A stretch of 64,000 bases of DNA from Rhynchonema sp. JSB1_4 (GCA_030248065.1 JASAMV010004601.1:39909-103908), one strand, 5' to 3'. Positions 30,901 to 42,690 are shown, numbered from the stretch's first letter. A program made the numbers and translations. Notes: generated from the letters alone by a model not told the origin.

Positions 30901-32856
30901 TTTTGGACGAAAAATGGTCAATTTTGGTACTTCTCGGGGTCAAAAAGTCATTTCTTAGGGGGGTGCTTGTTCCAAAAGTGAAAAATTTCCCATACCCCAT
31001 ACCCCCGGCCGATTTCCCATACCCCATACCAGGGGGGTAACCCCCCCCAACCCCCCTAACGACACCACTGTGTTTGATAATTATAATATCTGGTCCACAG
31101 CAGCCTTCCATCGGATAGATAGAGAAACAAGGCTCCGGTTGTGAAACCAGATCGGATCGGGTCGAGGAAAAGGATTGTGTTTTGTGGTCGTGCACGTGTT
31201 TTGAACGAACTAAAAATTCTAGGCGCTAGATTTGAATGTCAGATCTGTTAACTATTTTTGGATGTGGCCTATGGCCCGTAGCAAAGCACTGATTGCGCGA
31301 TTTCCATTCAGCGCGACACGCGTCTGAAGAAGCTAGACAAGGAAATCGAGGAATCCGAAAAACGGCTGGCGGAAGTTGAGAGAGAGATCGAGTGCGCGTC
31401 AAAGGACAAGGAAGATACGGTGAGATTGAAAATTTCTGTTCGTTGTGGTTCCTTAGTTCTTCACGGAATGCAGTTCCAACTAAGAGTGTGCCCTTTTTTG
31501 AGTGACCTACCCTCTGTGTGTGGCAGTTACTGGTCCTGCCTGAGGTACTGTACCTTGGGGGGGTGGGGGTGCCACAGCACTGTTTACGCCTAAAATGTCC
31601 ATTTTAGACGTAAAAATGCTTTTTTAGGCAAAAGTTTGGGACATCTTTGCACCCAGAGAGGAAATTAGTTTACTAGTGTACCATGGTCGGGGAAATTAGT
31701 GTAGCTCAAGCCTTTACTCCAGCTCCCAGTAACTACACTGATACACGGTAAATCGCTGCTGGGAAGGAATATTGTCGAACTGTGTTTAGTGCCAGTATAA
31801 AATTGCAGTGTCGGTCGACTGTCGAGTCGCAAAAGTAGTGGGTCCACGCACGACCAATCAAATTCAAATATAAATGAGGCTGGTGGTGGTAGATTGTAGA
31901 AACAGTGCTGTAGCTACCCAGGCGGGGCGGCAACCTACTGTACCACCAAAAGTGTGGGGCGGCAACCTACCTACTGTACCGGCCGAGCTAAGGGGGGAAC
32001 AAAATTTTTTAGTCGTAAATATTGGTGAAAATGTGCTCTAAAACGCTAATTTCGCACGCAGCGCGCGATTTTTCGCCTATTTGGAGTGAAAAGCACCGAT
32101 TTTATACCATTTTGAGCCAAAAATCGCAACTTACTGTACCAGCTGCCGGGCGGCGACGTACCTACTGTACCAGGATTGAGCGTCAACCTACCTACCTACT
32201 GTACCAAGGGGGGGGACCCAAGATTAGAAAGATACTCGGTGTCGGTACCTTCCAACACCTGGTCGAAAACGTGCCACCTCCACAAATGTGCACAGGATGA
32301 TCGCCGTGCATTCGAATCGCGTATCGCCGATTTGAGCGAGCGTCAACGCGCGATCGACGTCGAATTGGCCAAATATCGCGACAACGATCCGGCGATCCTG
32401 GACGAAATGCGATCGGCGTGCGACAAGGCGAAGGAGGCTGCGAATCGATGGACTGGTCGGTTGTTGTGTGGAGATGGTTCATCGCCTGAGCTGATTTGTT
32501 ATTGAAGAGAAGAACCTCGTGGTGGTGACGAAAAAGTTCGATTGTCCAGCTGTCTGACAAATGAGGGATATGAGAGCCCCAATGCTTGAAACGTCCAACA
32601 GCGATCTGCAGTTTGGTACAAAATGCATCGCTAATGCTCTCTGTTGTCCCTCAACTCGGGTGAATATCTAGTGAGCAAAGGGCCGGGTGCTATTCGATCA
32701 TGTTACCGCGGCGAGTTTCAGGGAGACTATTGTGTGTGTCCGATTGCAGACAACATCTTTTCGATTAAACAGTGGTGCAAACGAAAGTTCGGCATCGAAG
32801 AACGACAGCTCAACAAACAGTTCGGCATTCCAGACGATCTGGATTATGTTGAATAA
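27937..32856 (+). CDS. MND1: Meiotic nuclear division protein 1 homologue
   Basis: Five exons join in phase: 27937-28002, 30411-30584, 31312-31419, 32296-32455, 32750-32856 (204 aa; the human protein, from memory, is 205). It begins [20 protein letters not shown]. It continues with a winged-helix region ([44 protein letters not shown]), a central coiled coil rich in Glu/Lys, and a conserved C-terminus ([30 protein letters not shown]). With HOP2, MND1 promotes strand exchange by the meiotic and somatic recombinases in the nucleus. The stop codon overlaps an AATAAA signal. The introns hold at least five hAT insertions, which explains a 4.9-kb span for a 0.6-kb coding sequence. Confidence 0.97.
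28021..28413. mobile_element. hAT MITE, CAGTGTAGTTCCTGG family, subterminal type 1
   Basis: The ends are CAGTGTAGTTCCTGG and CCAGGAACTACACTG, flanked by the exact 8-bp duplication GTGCTTGC (28013-28020 and 28414-28421). Next to the ends are repeats of GCGGCGGTTAGTGTACC. The core contains TTTTAGGCCTAAAA repeats and a segment about AAAAGTCGCCAAAATACCC. It is in MND1 intron 1, just after the splice donor. Confidence 0.95.
28442..28895. repeat. GGCCGGCCCGG-rich element
   Basis: The ends CAGAAATTAGG and CCTAACCTCTG are inverted and similar to the CAGAGG family seen at 50677 and 53473. The subterminal GGCCGGCCCGG repeats are characteristic. The flanks do not give a clean 8-bp duplication, so the ends are less certain. 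A CG palindrome lies at about 28637-28650. Confidence 0.6.
29089..29522. mobile_element. hAT MITE, CAGTGCTGTGGCTAC family
   Basis: The ends are CAGTGCTGTGGCTAC and a complementary AGCCACAGCACTG. Flanks GTTCGGGG and GTTGGGGG agree at 7 of 8 positions. Subterminal repeats are GGGGCGGGTAGGGTACC. The core has the palindrome CGCGCGCAGCGCGC (29281-29294). Long C-runs lie next to the right end. Confidence 0.88.
29849..30229. mobile_element. hAT MITE, CAGTGTAGTTCCTGG family, subterminal type 2
   Basis: The exact 8-bp duplication ATCCGAGA flanks it (29841-29848, 30230-30237). Ends and core match the copy at 28021, but the subterminal repeats are different: CTCGGGTACACTATCTCCCC instead of GCGGCGGTTAGTGTACC. 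Confidence 0.93.
30652..31070. mobile_element. hAT MITE, CAGTGGTGTCGTT family
   Basis: It is flanked by the exact 8-bp duplication TGTTTGAT (30644-30651, 31071-31078). Subterminal repeats are AAATTTCCCATACC and its complement. This copy is in MND1 intron 2 and shares its ends with the element at 29071 while having different subterminal repeats. Confidence 0.93.
31530..31740. repeat. Decayed hAT-like MITE in MND1 intron 3
   Basis: The right end CCCAGTAACTACACTG resembles the CAGTGTAGTTCCTGG family. The left end is degenerate (CAGTTACTGG). Inner TTTTAGGCGTAAA repeats and GTGTACC units fit the same architecture. No target duplication is preserved. Confidence 0.5.
31908..32222. repeat. hAT-like MITE with GGTAGGTTGCCG/CAACCTACTGTACC subterminal repeats
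   Basis: The left end CAGTGCTGTAGCTACCC is clear. The right end is degraded after a G-run. The core contains CGCACGCAGCGCGCGA (about 32053-32068). Subterminal repeats match those of the element at 53690. Confidence 0.6.
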
Positions 32857-33638
32857 ATAAAAACGGAATCTATCAAGCTACATTGTGTGTTTTGTTGTTA
32901 TTGCTATTGCTCAACCATCTGCAGAGGTACAAAAATGTGTGTTTCCGGTCTTTTTTCAGCAGATGTTTCACCGATGTTGCTCTCATACTGGCTAAGGACA
33001 TGTTGTTGAAAATATGCTTTATTTGATTCAATTTTATTCACTTTCTTGTTCACCTTTATTTGTTCTGTTGCTTTCATTTGCGCGCACACTATGCTGTTTG
33101 TTTTTCGTGTGATGTCGTATCAAGCTCTTTGGTCAGAGTAGTTCTTTGTTTCAAATTTCAATCGTAATTTTCGATAAATTGTGGTCCAACTGAGTTTTTT
33201 CTTGGATGGATGTTTGTTGTTTGCCTTCGGAATCTGTCTGTGTCGTTCCAGAGTCGATGTTACTGCCAGCATCGAACGTTTACCTTCTGCGTTGTGCAAC
33301 GAATTTTTTCACATATTTTATTTAGTATTTGTCCAGTGCACTTCGTGTTCAATTTGATGACACCGGGAACAGGATGACCACGACACGAACCAGTGCCTGA
33401 ATGGGCAAGGGTGGTCGGTAAAAATGTTTCGCTCAATTTTCGTAGTTTTTCGAATTCTGGCAAATTGTGAATGTATTCGCGCCTCAAATGAAATTGGGTG
33501 ATCTAAAAAATCTAGCATATCGTTCGGTCGGAACTTAAACTAACGTGAAAGGGCAAGCCAGGATCTCGACAAAAAAAACTTGTCATCGTTTAGCCCGTGA
33601 GAGCACTTGAGGAATTCTAATTGAGAGATTTGATCACG
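32857..33638. other. Intergenic region, MND1 to PRPF3
   Basis: It contains the MND1 3' end and the PRPF3 upstream region. I see no repeat with definable ends and no convincing ORF. Confidence 0.5.
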
Positions 33639-36600
33639 ATGAGCTCCAGTCAACGAACGGCGGTGGAATCAACTGTGAAGCAGGTGATCGGAAAGATCGA
33701 TGACCAAATTGTGACCACGATTGAGCGGGGCATATCGAAGGGATACGACAAACGGAAATTCAAAGGTTATGGACTGCGGCTTTGCGTTTGTTGTTGTTAC
33801 CGTTTATATTGTTTGTTTGCAATGTAATATAACTTCATTAAAATTGTTGGGCGCACTCTGTTAGGTATTTGACTGTTTTGGGGCTGGAGAAGAGCTTTTT
33901 TGGTAACTAAATTTAAGTTTCAAATTGTCTGAAAATTGAATTTCACAGCGTTCATTTTCCGTGGAAAGCTGTGTGACATGACCACATGACTGATTTTGCT
34001 CCATTTGGAAATGCTCCACTTTTTCAAAAAATGCTGGTTCTTTTTTGCTCTTGCTTTGTCTCCATATTAATTGTGGCCTGTGTTGTCCGTTCAGAGCGAC
34101 TCGCTGAATTCGTTCGTGACAGAGGACAGCTGACAAAACTGTGCGACAAAGTGGTGGACGATATTGTTTTCGGATCGGGACGAAAACGACCAAAGGTTGA
34201 ATTGGGTTCATTTCTGGCCTGTTATGTGATTGGACCATATATTTGGAATGAAAGCTATAGAGCGCATGCAACGCCATTTGGATTTCTTGTATGGCTGATT
34301 AGTTTTTTGTCTTTCTGACAGACCAATGTGTGTGAAAGCTATTCCAAGAGACAGTGACCAACTTACGCTGATACTAGCTGCAACCGGTGTCATGAGTAAA
34401 TCCTCAAACATCTTTGGTAGAAGAAGACACGTGACCAAGATGGCCCCGATCTGGATTGAAGAATCGATCACCAAGTGACTGCCAAACCACCCGAAAGTGC
34501 AATTATTTTCAGTTCGAAGAATTCAAAGGCGAAAAGACTGCCCCAGCAAGCTCGTCTCCCCCGCCCGCAAAACAGCCCAAAATCGAGACCGACATCAATG
34601 GCATCAAAAATGGCGCACCAGTTTCGGCTGACAACGAAGCTGTAAAAGTTGGTGATTTGGGGGGCCTTTCTTCGTGTTGCTTTGTTCGTCATTTATCCCA
34701 AGTCAATAGCAGGCAACACATATTCGAGAAGGCAAGGCAAGGCATGATGGATATTCGCGTCGGCCAAGCATTATATGTATTGAAAAATGTTTCGCCGGCG
34801 GGATAAAGTTTGCAGAAAGAGTTAAGGCCACTTTATACTTTGTCTCGTTGCGATACACGCAACATTTTCTCGCGCGTTGATTGGCTCCTGCGCGACCAAC
34901 AGCCAATCAGCGCGTCAGAAAATGTTGCGTGTATCGCAACGAGACAAAGTATAAAGTGGCCTTTAGAGATTGATACATTCGTCTCATCGTCTTATAACCG
35001 AAGAAAACAAAGAATCGAACAGCAAATGCTCAAAATAAAAAATCAGCCCCAGCCGTTTTGCAACGGCAACGCCGTGTATTTTCAGCGAGCATTTGCTTCT
35101 TGAGGTCTGCTGCAATCGCACCTGTAATTTTCGCTCTTTGTGCAGAAAGAATTTCGAAGCCCTTGAAACTGAACTTAGTTAATGCTCATTTGGAAAAATT
35201 TTGACGAATAAAAACTCCCAATTTTAGGACGAACAGTCGCCCGCCGACGTTGACGGTGAAGATACAAAGCCGGAGATGGACGTGGCGGCACAACTGAAGA
35301 TCAAACAAGTGATGGCGCGCGCACAACAGATGATTGAGGAGCGAAAGAAGAAACTGAATGTTGGTTGTTGCTGGGGGAAGTTGGTGGTTTGGTGGTTGTT
35401 GGAACATTTTAACTGGACAGCTTTGCGGGCGACGATTTTTACGCAGGTCGGGAGAAGCGACTACAGGATGTCCAATTACAATGACACTCACAACTGTTGT
35501 AGTTGGTTAAAAATGGGCCAGTACTTCCATTGGCGTACGGACTCGACGAACAAGCGTCCATCTTATGGCTCACGGGATACTTCGTAGAGAAGATACTTCT
35601 TCATTATTTTGAGACACACACCCTAGAATACGTTCTCTGTTAGTAACTAAAGTGTGGTTTAAACTGTGCCGCACGTAGCACAGGCAAAAAAATGGTATAA
35701 AACACTTAAAAATTGACCTTTTAGCAATCAGTGGTATAAAATGTCAAAATTTTCGCGCTACGCGCGATTGCTATTAATTTTTAGGCCAAAACATACTTTT
35801 GCCATCAAAACGCACCAAAAACACGCTAAAGCAGTGATAAAACAACATATTTTGCCCGTTTTAAAATGAGCCAGTAGATTTTCCCAACCGACCGACACTC
35901 AAGTTTGTCCGGCGCCGGGCCCTACCCGTGCGTGGTGGTGCGAAAACGATCTACTTTCCACATTTTACTTTCCAGATTGTCACGCCCGAGACATCCAAAA
36001 CGACGCAGGCACCTCCGTCTGTCAAATTGGCGCCGGGCGAAGCGCAACAATACATGGAGTTGGCGATGCAAAAGGCGGTGCGCGCTGCCGAACTCAAGGT
36101 TGGCGTGCTGCATGGTTGGGTTATCTTTCGGTTCACACCAGTGTTGGAGGTACTCTGGAGGGGGGATACCTACTGTACCAGAGCCGATGGCCTGGGGGGG
36201 TTATGTACCTAGGGGGGGTTGGGGGGGGGGGTTAGGTTTTGGGGTGAAATTTTTTTATGTGTTTATTATGTGTGGAATCGTGTGAAAACGTAGTATTTAC
36301 GGGTAATTTGAGGTAAAAAACACTGATTTTGCACTAATTTCGGCCATTTTGGTCAAAAATTGGCACTTTTGGGGCAAAATCGGGGGGATACCTACTGTAC
36401 CGGGGTGAAAATCGGGGGGATACCTACTGTACCATGCCAAACATCGGGGGGGATACCTACTGTACCAGGCGAGGGGGGATACCTACTGTACTGGGGGGGC
36501 TACCCCCCCCCCCAAACCCCCCCCCCCCCACCTCCAACACTGGTTCACACATGTTTTGACGAATTGGTGCATGCGCGCTGACGATGGCCTGGTGTACCAT

Positions 36601-39600
36601 CGCGGCTCTTTGATGAAAGCAAATTGGAAGTGGCAAGCAGAAAAACACTTTTTTTTACAAAGGGGGCAGTTTCGTTGTGAATTCGTCCTGATTGGACAGG
36701 CAGAAAATTTGCACTTGAAAGATCCTCGCAAACATGCAGAATTTTAATTTGAAGAATTCTCGTCTGAACTCTTCTCGTTTCCACAATTCTCACTCTCATT
36801 CGTTCGTTCCACCCAACCTCGTTTTCGCAGATTCCATGATGTGTTTTTCCTTGTGCAGGCCCAAATCGCGAATCGTCTACCGGCCACGTTGCAGCAACAA
36901 ATGTCGAAAGTGGCGCAGGGCTCGACCACTGCCACTTCACCGAACAAACTTGGTGCTGTGTCCAAAACATTAGGTTGGTGTGTCATGGTGTTTTGTGTTC
37001 AGCTTCTTAAAAAATATAACTGTGTCAGTCAGGTACGTGAACCACACTGTAATTAGCCTGAATTATCCAGGTATCCAACCGGTCCATACCCTGAAAGCGA
37101 ACATCCGGGCCGAACGCAGAGAACTATTCCGTCAGGCACAACTGGAAGTAGAACATTCGCTCACACAACCATCAACTCTGGCTGCTGCCGAATTGTCGGA
37201 ATCCACCGCACATTTTGATCCGGATGTGGGGTGAGTTAGCGGGCTTTCTTTGCGTTTGGGCTGATAGCTGCTTGATGGTGTTTTTTCAAGTATATGATCG
37301 TTGGAAAATCATTGATTGCTTTGGGCAGTGAGGTGTTGGTGATGTGTTAGCTTGCATTCGATGTGTGAATATGATTGGTGGGTGTCAAAAATCCCGGAAC
37401 GAAAAATCTGAAAAAAATATTCCGAAGGCTGCCACCCAGGAAGACCTGTCCACGTGAAGAAATTACATATTCATAAAAATACAACGCCTCAGGCGGGAAC
37501 GCTAAACATTTCTTCTCACTCTTTTTCCAAACATAATTCTAATATAAATATCTTTTTTTCCCCCCCACTTCCCCCCCCCCCCTGTCGTTCACGGTTACGC
37601 TCAGGCTTAGGCTGTCATGCAGGAAGACCTATCGATACGAAGTACACTTTTTTACCGTTTTTGCACAAGAAACTGCGGTTCCTTCATTTCATTTTTCAAG
37701 TTTTTTGCTTTTCGGGTTTCATTTTTCAGTATTATTTTCGTGGATTTTTTCCCGGGATTTTCGATCCTGTAGATTTGAGTGGATACGATTACGATACGCG
37801 GGCAGATTTCAGCCTTTCCAACACTGACCGGAACATTCTCTCGTTAACATTGCCCTAGCGGGTCCTTGACCAACCAAGCCCGATCCTGTGTTGCCAGAAA
37901 GTGCTCACATAAGGTGGAGTTATACTTGTCGTCATGTGGACATTTTGTCCGCACGGACAAAACTTTTTTTTGGCCGTGGTTTGTCAATTGTTGAAAATTC
38001 AGCTTTGACCAGCGTACTGGTTGTTCCCCCAGAGCTGCTGAACAACAGTAACGATTTTCGCAGCTATTGCTGCTACCAATTGCAAAATATGATCAATACA
38101 AGGTTTTGTCCATGCGGACAAAATGTCCACGTGAAGACACGTGTAACTCCACCTATGCACGCTCGTAATTCCATCACATCTCAGTCGAACATCAGGTGGT
38201 GGCCACTGTTCCCGTTGTGCTCAATCCAGTTACCACAAACTGAAAAAACCGTTGGACTATAATTTAACATTGTACTTGCAGTGCCAAGCCGGCGCAACGC
38301 AACCGTCGAATGTTCAAATTCCACGACAAGGGCGAGTTTGAACAAATCGCCAATAAACAGCGCGCCAAGGCGAAATTGGAGAAGTTGCAGACGGAAATCT
38401 CGTCGATCGCCAAGAAGACGGGTATTTCGTCGGCTGTCAAACTCGCAATGGCCGCGCCGAAGGCTGCCGAAAGTGTGAGTGGGACAGAAGTTGGGACGTA
38501 TGACTCAGTTTGTTTTTCTCATCAGGATTGGCAAAATAAGTCTAAATTGATATCAAGACGCCCGGGAAAAACATGGTGACTTTGTTGTTGAAATAATCTG
38601 ATTTTGTGTCTTGCAGGATGTTGGCGACGTGCCAGATGTTGAATGGTGGGATGGAGTGCTGTTTCCGGAGGGTACAAAGTTAGCCGCGGTGCTTATCTTG
38701 TTTTTTTTCAAGGAAGATTTCCTGAATAGGTCGTCAATTTGACGCTTATGTATGTCATATTTTTATTTTTATGGTAGCTATAATTTTAGCACCACAATTT
38801 GATTGATCCATTGCTTCAGTTTTTCCAACATCGACCAATCACAAATCGACTCGGCGATCGACACGGACGCGACGCGACTGTTGAGTGCACTGGTCGAACA
38901 TCCAATTCAACTGCGACCACCCGACGAACCATTGCAGACGCAATATCTCAAAGTTGGTGACCGAATGGCATTCATTATGTTGCTTTCTAGTAATGGAAAT
39001 TTACCGTTCACAGCAAAAGTCTGGTGCAGTTTGAACAGGAACGGACGGGATCGGGCTGAGCTGAGATTTACAGATTACTATTGACCTTGAAGATGTCGAC
39101 GATCGGCGTCAACCAGTGTAGTTCCTGGTGGGGAGGGGTGTCCCCCTAAGGTACACTAACCGCCGCGACCAAGGTACACTAGTACACTAACCGCCGCGCC
39201 AGGTACACTAACCGCCTCAACTTTTGCCTAAAATAGGCATTTTTCGGCCTAAAATGGGCATTTTTAGGCCTAAAATGGGTGATTTTCAGGTCAATGATGT
39301 CAAAAGTCGCCAAAATACCCTTTTTATTGAGAATTTTTTCCAAAAAGGGGCAAAAATCGGTCAAATTTTCTACCTCAAAAAGTGGCTTTTTCCTGAATTT
39401 GGGTCTTCCCCCTTCCCCCGAGGGAGGTACACTAACCGCCGCGCCGGACCAGGAACTACACCGGTGTCAACGTTTCTACAATAAGTCTCTGTGTCCATTG
39501 TGACCCTTCTGAACACCGCTTCTCTCTCTCTCAGGTCTACCTCACGAAAAAGGAGCGAAGAAAATTGCGACGTCAGAATCGCAAGGAGCTGCAGCGTGAG

Positions 39601-41151
39601 AAGACCGAGAAGATTCGACTGGGTCTCGAAGCACCGCCCGAGCCGAAAAGTTAGCTGGGTGTGCGTTTATATAATTTTTATGGCATATTTTTGTGATAAA
39701 TTTTATAAATAATCTTCAGTGAAAATCAGCAACCTGATGCGCGTGCTCGGTACGGAAGCGATCAAGGACCCAACGAAGATGGAGGCGCATGTTCGCAAAC
39801 AAATGGCCGAACGACTCAGGTTTGAACGGCGTCGAATTCCTTCTTTGCAGTTATGTCAAAGTTGGTAATCGCTCTACTTTGAACAGCGTGAAGATTTGTT
39901 GTCAGTCAGACGGTTAGGAAAGAATTGAAAATAATTCTGAATATTGTGCTATGGCTGGCGACCCATCACCAACCTTGTTACTGTCCCCGCCCCACTGCTG
40001 CAGTGCCAAACTGGGGTGGTCAGGATGTTTTATTTGTTGCAATTTGTTTTTACTTTAGTTTATTTATATTTGTTTTATTTGTTCACAGAAAACACGAAGA
40101 GGCGAATCGAGCGCGAAAACTGACGAAGGAGCAGCGGTCGGAGAAGAAAACGAAGAAAATCCAAGAAGATGTTTCACTGGGCGTGCACGTTTCCGTGTAT
40201 CGACTGGCCGATCTGTCTAACCCGTCGAAAAAATTCAAGGTTGAAATGAATGCTAAACAGCTCAAAATGACCGGCGTGGTCTTGTTGCACAAGGATATCA
40301 ATGTCGTTGTTGTGGAGGGCGGTGCGTTTATTTTTGAAGATTATTTTGACATACTGTTCTCAGAGTTCTACGTTCAAACGGCGTATCTGGCTTCAGTTTG
40401 GCTTTGCATATGCTTGGCCATTTAGTTACCAAACTTGGTGTGGTCGCGACCAAGCAGATCCGCATATCATTCGTCGTGTTGGGATATTTCTTCGAATTTC
40501 AAACGTTCGATTACATTGAAAGTTGTTCCTCATACAAACAAATAAACAAGTTGCTGCTCTGGTCAAATATTTGGTATTCATAAAATATTACGCTGTATCA
40601 ACAACCTGCTTGGACTGAAATCCAAGATTTAGCTTGATGTTCACGTTCCTACCAACCAAAGGTCGTCTTTTATTCACTTTTGCACTCTTACAGGCCCTAA
40701 ACAACAGAAATTCTATCGTCAACTGATGTTGAAACGGATCAAATGGGACGAGGAACTAATAAAAGGCGATGGTGAGCGTGTGGATTTCTATTTTTCTTTG
40801 GGTTTGTTGGCAAATGGCTTTGCGAAGCGCATTATACTTTACTGGTTTCACTCATGTCGACCATCGTAAATGGTCACTTATTTGGCATTGGTGCACAAGT
40901 TTTACGCTGGTCAAAAAGTGCAGTCAATCCACTAAGTCTGTCATTGTGTTTCAGAGCAGCGTCGGACAAACTCGTGCGTGCTGGTGTGGGAGGGCGTCGT
41001 TCGCAAACGCGCGTTCGGTGATATCAAATTCAAACAATGCGCGTTGGAGAAACAGGCACGCGAACTGATGGGCAGCTATGGCGTGCCGCAGTACTGGGAC
41101 ATGGCCTACACTGGTACAGTGCTGCAACAGGATGTGGAAGATACTGATTGA
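33639..41151 (+). CDS. PRPF3: U4/U6 small nuclear ribonucleoprotein Prp3
   Basis: Fifteen exons join in phase: 33639-33765, 34095-34195, 34513-34647, 35228-35359, 35976-36098, 36859-36973, 37071-37230, 38282-38474, 38617-38678, 38820-38952, 39535-39649, 39720-39819, 40089-40321, 40694-40771, 40955-41151 (667 aa; human about 683). The N-terminus has a PWI-like helical domain (about 1-75). The middle is Lys/Glu-rich with the U4/U6-binding-type [20 protein letters not shown] segment. [31 protein letters not shown] and the C-terminal domain ([35 protein letters not shown]) follow. It holds the U4/U6 duplex in the tri-snRNP in the nucleus. Ten of its 14 inferred donors are GTT rather than GTR. Confidence 0.97.
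34825..34962. mobile_element. Near-perfect palindromic MITE, TTA target duplication
   Basis: The ends AGGCCACTTTATACTTTG and CAAAGTATAAAGTGGCCT are inverted, and the arms of about 55 bp leave a short loop. TTA flanks both sides (34822-34824, 34963-34965), which fits the PIF/Harbinger type. It is in PRPF3 intron 3. Confidence 0.85.
35690..35870. repeat. Decayed MITE core with CG palindrome
   Basis: ATGGTATAAAAC-type repeats surround TTCGCGCTACGCGCGA (about 35753-35768), the core shared by the hAT MITE families here. The terminal repeats are not recognisable. It is in PRPF3 intron 4. Confidence 0.5.
36139..36542. mobile_element. hAT MITE, CAGTGTTGGAGGT family
   Basis: The ends are CAGTGTTGGAGGT and ACCTCCAACACTG, with the exact 8-bp duplication GTTCACAC (36131-36138, 36543-36550). 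Subterminal repeats are GGGGGATACCTACTGTACC. It is in PRPF3 intron 5. The CG palindrome of the family is missing from this copy, apparently by deletion near 36290-36300. Confidence 0.95.
37913..38153. mobile_element. MITE with GGTGGAGTTA.../...TAACTCCACC ends
   Basis: Inverted arms of about 50 bp share CATGTGGACATTTTGTCCGC with its complement. TA lies on each side (TAA on the left, TAT on the right). Within each arm ATTTTGTCCGCACGGACAAAA is itself palindromic. It is in PRPF3 intron 7. Confidence 0.75.
39114..39463. mobile_element. hAT MITE, CAGTGTAGTTCCTGG family, subterminal type 1
   Basis: The flanks GCGTCAAC and GTGTCAAC agree at 7 of 8 positions. The ends, the TTTTTAGGCCTAAAA core and the GGTACACTAACCGCCGCG repeats match the copy at 28021. 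It is in PRPF3 intron 10. Confidence 0.92.
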
Positions 41152-41235
41152 TTGATGTGATCAGGATAACATAGTGAATGCAGTCTGAATTCTTTATTGT
41201 GACATCATCCGATGTTTTGATCTTTTTTGAAAAAT

Positions 41236-41373
41236 ATGTTCGACTGTTTCTCGTTGAACATTTTGCGTGAGCATGGGGTGACCAACCTGCCGCCCAGTCT
41301 GCGATTAAATACTGCCCTGAATTGTATCACGCACGACTACAAGGAGTGCAGACTGTACAAATTTGTTATCTGA
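41236..41373 (+). CDS. Possible 45-aa small ORF, unrecognised
   Basis: An ATG at 41236 opens 45 codons to TGA (MFDCFSLNILREHGVTNLPP...). Codon choice looks like that of the neighbouring genes. It lies 84 bp after the PRPF3 stop codon. I recognise no family. It could be a small gene, a 3' UTR ORF or chance. Confidence 0.25.
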   Translation: MFDCFSLNILREHGVTNLPPSLRLNTALNCITHDYKECRLYKFVI

Positions 41374-41749
41374 TACTTCTGTATGATTGTTATGTCTGTC
41401 TGAATATCTCTGAACGTGTTGTAGTGAAATTTTTAGCAAAAACTTGATCACGAATGTGAGTAATTTTATTGTTGATCGAATAGTATAATTGTTATCAGGT
41501 TGTTTTGTCGCATAAAATCAGCCAATGCTCTTTCTTCATGTTTGGAATTTGGACGAAAATGTCTCAGAAAGGTGTATTGCCTCACCGATTGCGTGCATGT
41601 ATCTTATTCGGCGTTTTTTGGACTACTCAGAGGACACTTTATGGTGCCTTCCAAGCTGTTTCCATGGATCCACCGTGGCTTCAAACTTGGTCAAGAATCA
41701 ACAATTTTCAGTCCCCGTACAGTGAATGACTCACGGGACTATTCATAGC

Positions 41750-42417
41750 ATGGAGTCTACAACAACCCCAGGTGCCGAGTCCACACAGCCTGAACGCAAC
41801 AACAAGAATCGAGTGTCCTTCGTTGAGTGCCCTGAAAGTGACCCGACTTCACGCACGTTTATTTTAAAAGGTATTGTGCGGGGGGCACTTCATGGCTTGT
41901 TCGTTGGCCGATTCCTACACGCAGTCTTAGCTCCAAAGCGTAAATTTTTCGGACTGGCCGTGCAGTTGCCCTTCAGGCTAAGCCATGCACTCGCATGAGG
42001 GCTTATGTCTGAATTTTAGACTCAAGCCTGGGCTTTAGGCAGGAGTACGTTGAATCTGGTCCTTAGGATTTAGGCCCAGGCTTGGCTTAGGCGTCTGTCG
42101 CTGGTCAATGAGAACGACGAAAATCAAACCCCTGACTGTCGCAGCCACTTCTCTGTTTTTCAGGCGAGGACTTTACGATCGGCAACCCGCTGCACTTCGT
42201 CATATCCCGCTATCCGGAGGTTCAGTTCTGCGCAGCGACACCCACCCATCCATTAGAAGACCAAATCATGTTGCGCGTGCAGACCAAGACCGGGCATGAC
42301 GCGTGTGCGATACTTGATCGCGGGCTGAGGGATGTGGAGCATATATTTGCGACGATTAGGACCAAAATGGAAACGGCCCGGACGAACTATGCCGAGAATA
42401 ATGCGATGCAATCGTGA
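41750..42417 (+). CDS. POLR1D: DNA-directed RNA polymerases I and III subunit RPAC2
   Basis: Two exons, 41750-41870 and 42164-42417, join in phase to give 124 aa (the human protein is about 133). The protein shows the alpha-like/AC19 pattern: FVECPESDPTSRTFILK, GEDFTIGNPLHFVISRYPEV, FCAATPTHPLEDQIMLRVQT, then a C-terminal helix ILDRGLRDVEHIFATI. In the family, this subunit pairs with RPAC1 and nucleates assembly of Pol I and Pol III, which also makes 5S rRNA. The intron contains a decayed GGCTTAGGC-rich repeat. The gene is 599 bp after PRPF3 on the same strand. Confidence 0.95.
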
Positions 42418-42423
42418 TTTGAC

Positions 42424-42690
42424 TAATTTGGTAGTGGTTGACACACATCCATAACGTAGTCTGGGACCCGAACGGTAATCGGTCTTGCAGAGTCTTATCA
42501 GCTGTTCGGTTTGGTTCTTCCTCGAGTATCTCGCTTTTGTGCTTGAACTTCGATCGCAGAACACTGACCAATCACCACGTTTGATATCGGGCGTGATATC
42601 TGTGACCGGGAACGAAGCAGATCAACGCAAGAATTTGAGTCTGTGTTATGGTGTGTGCGTTGCGTGTGTCAACGACTCGACAATTGTTTG
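42424..42690. repeat. Possible GTTGAC-type MITE
   Basis: CTAATTTGGTAGTGGTTGACAC at 42424 and an inverted GTGTGTCAACGACTCGACAATTG near 42668 resemble the dispersed end motif. It starts just after the POLR1D stop codon. No clear target duplication was found. Confidence 0.4.
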
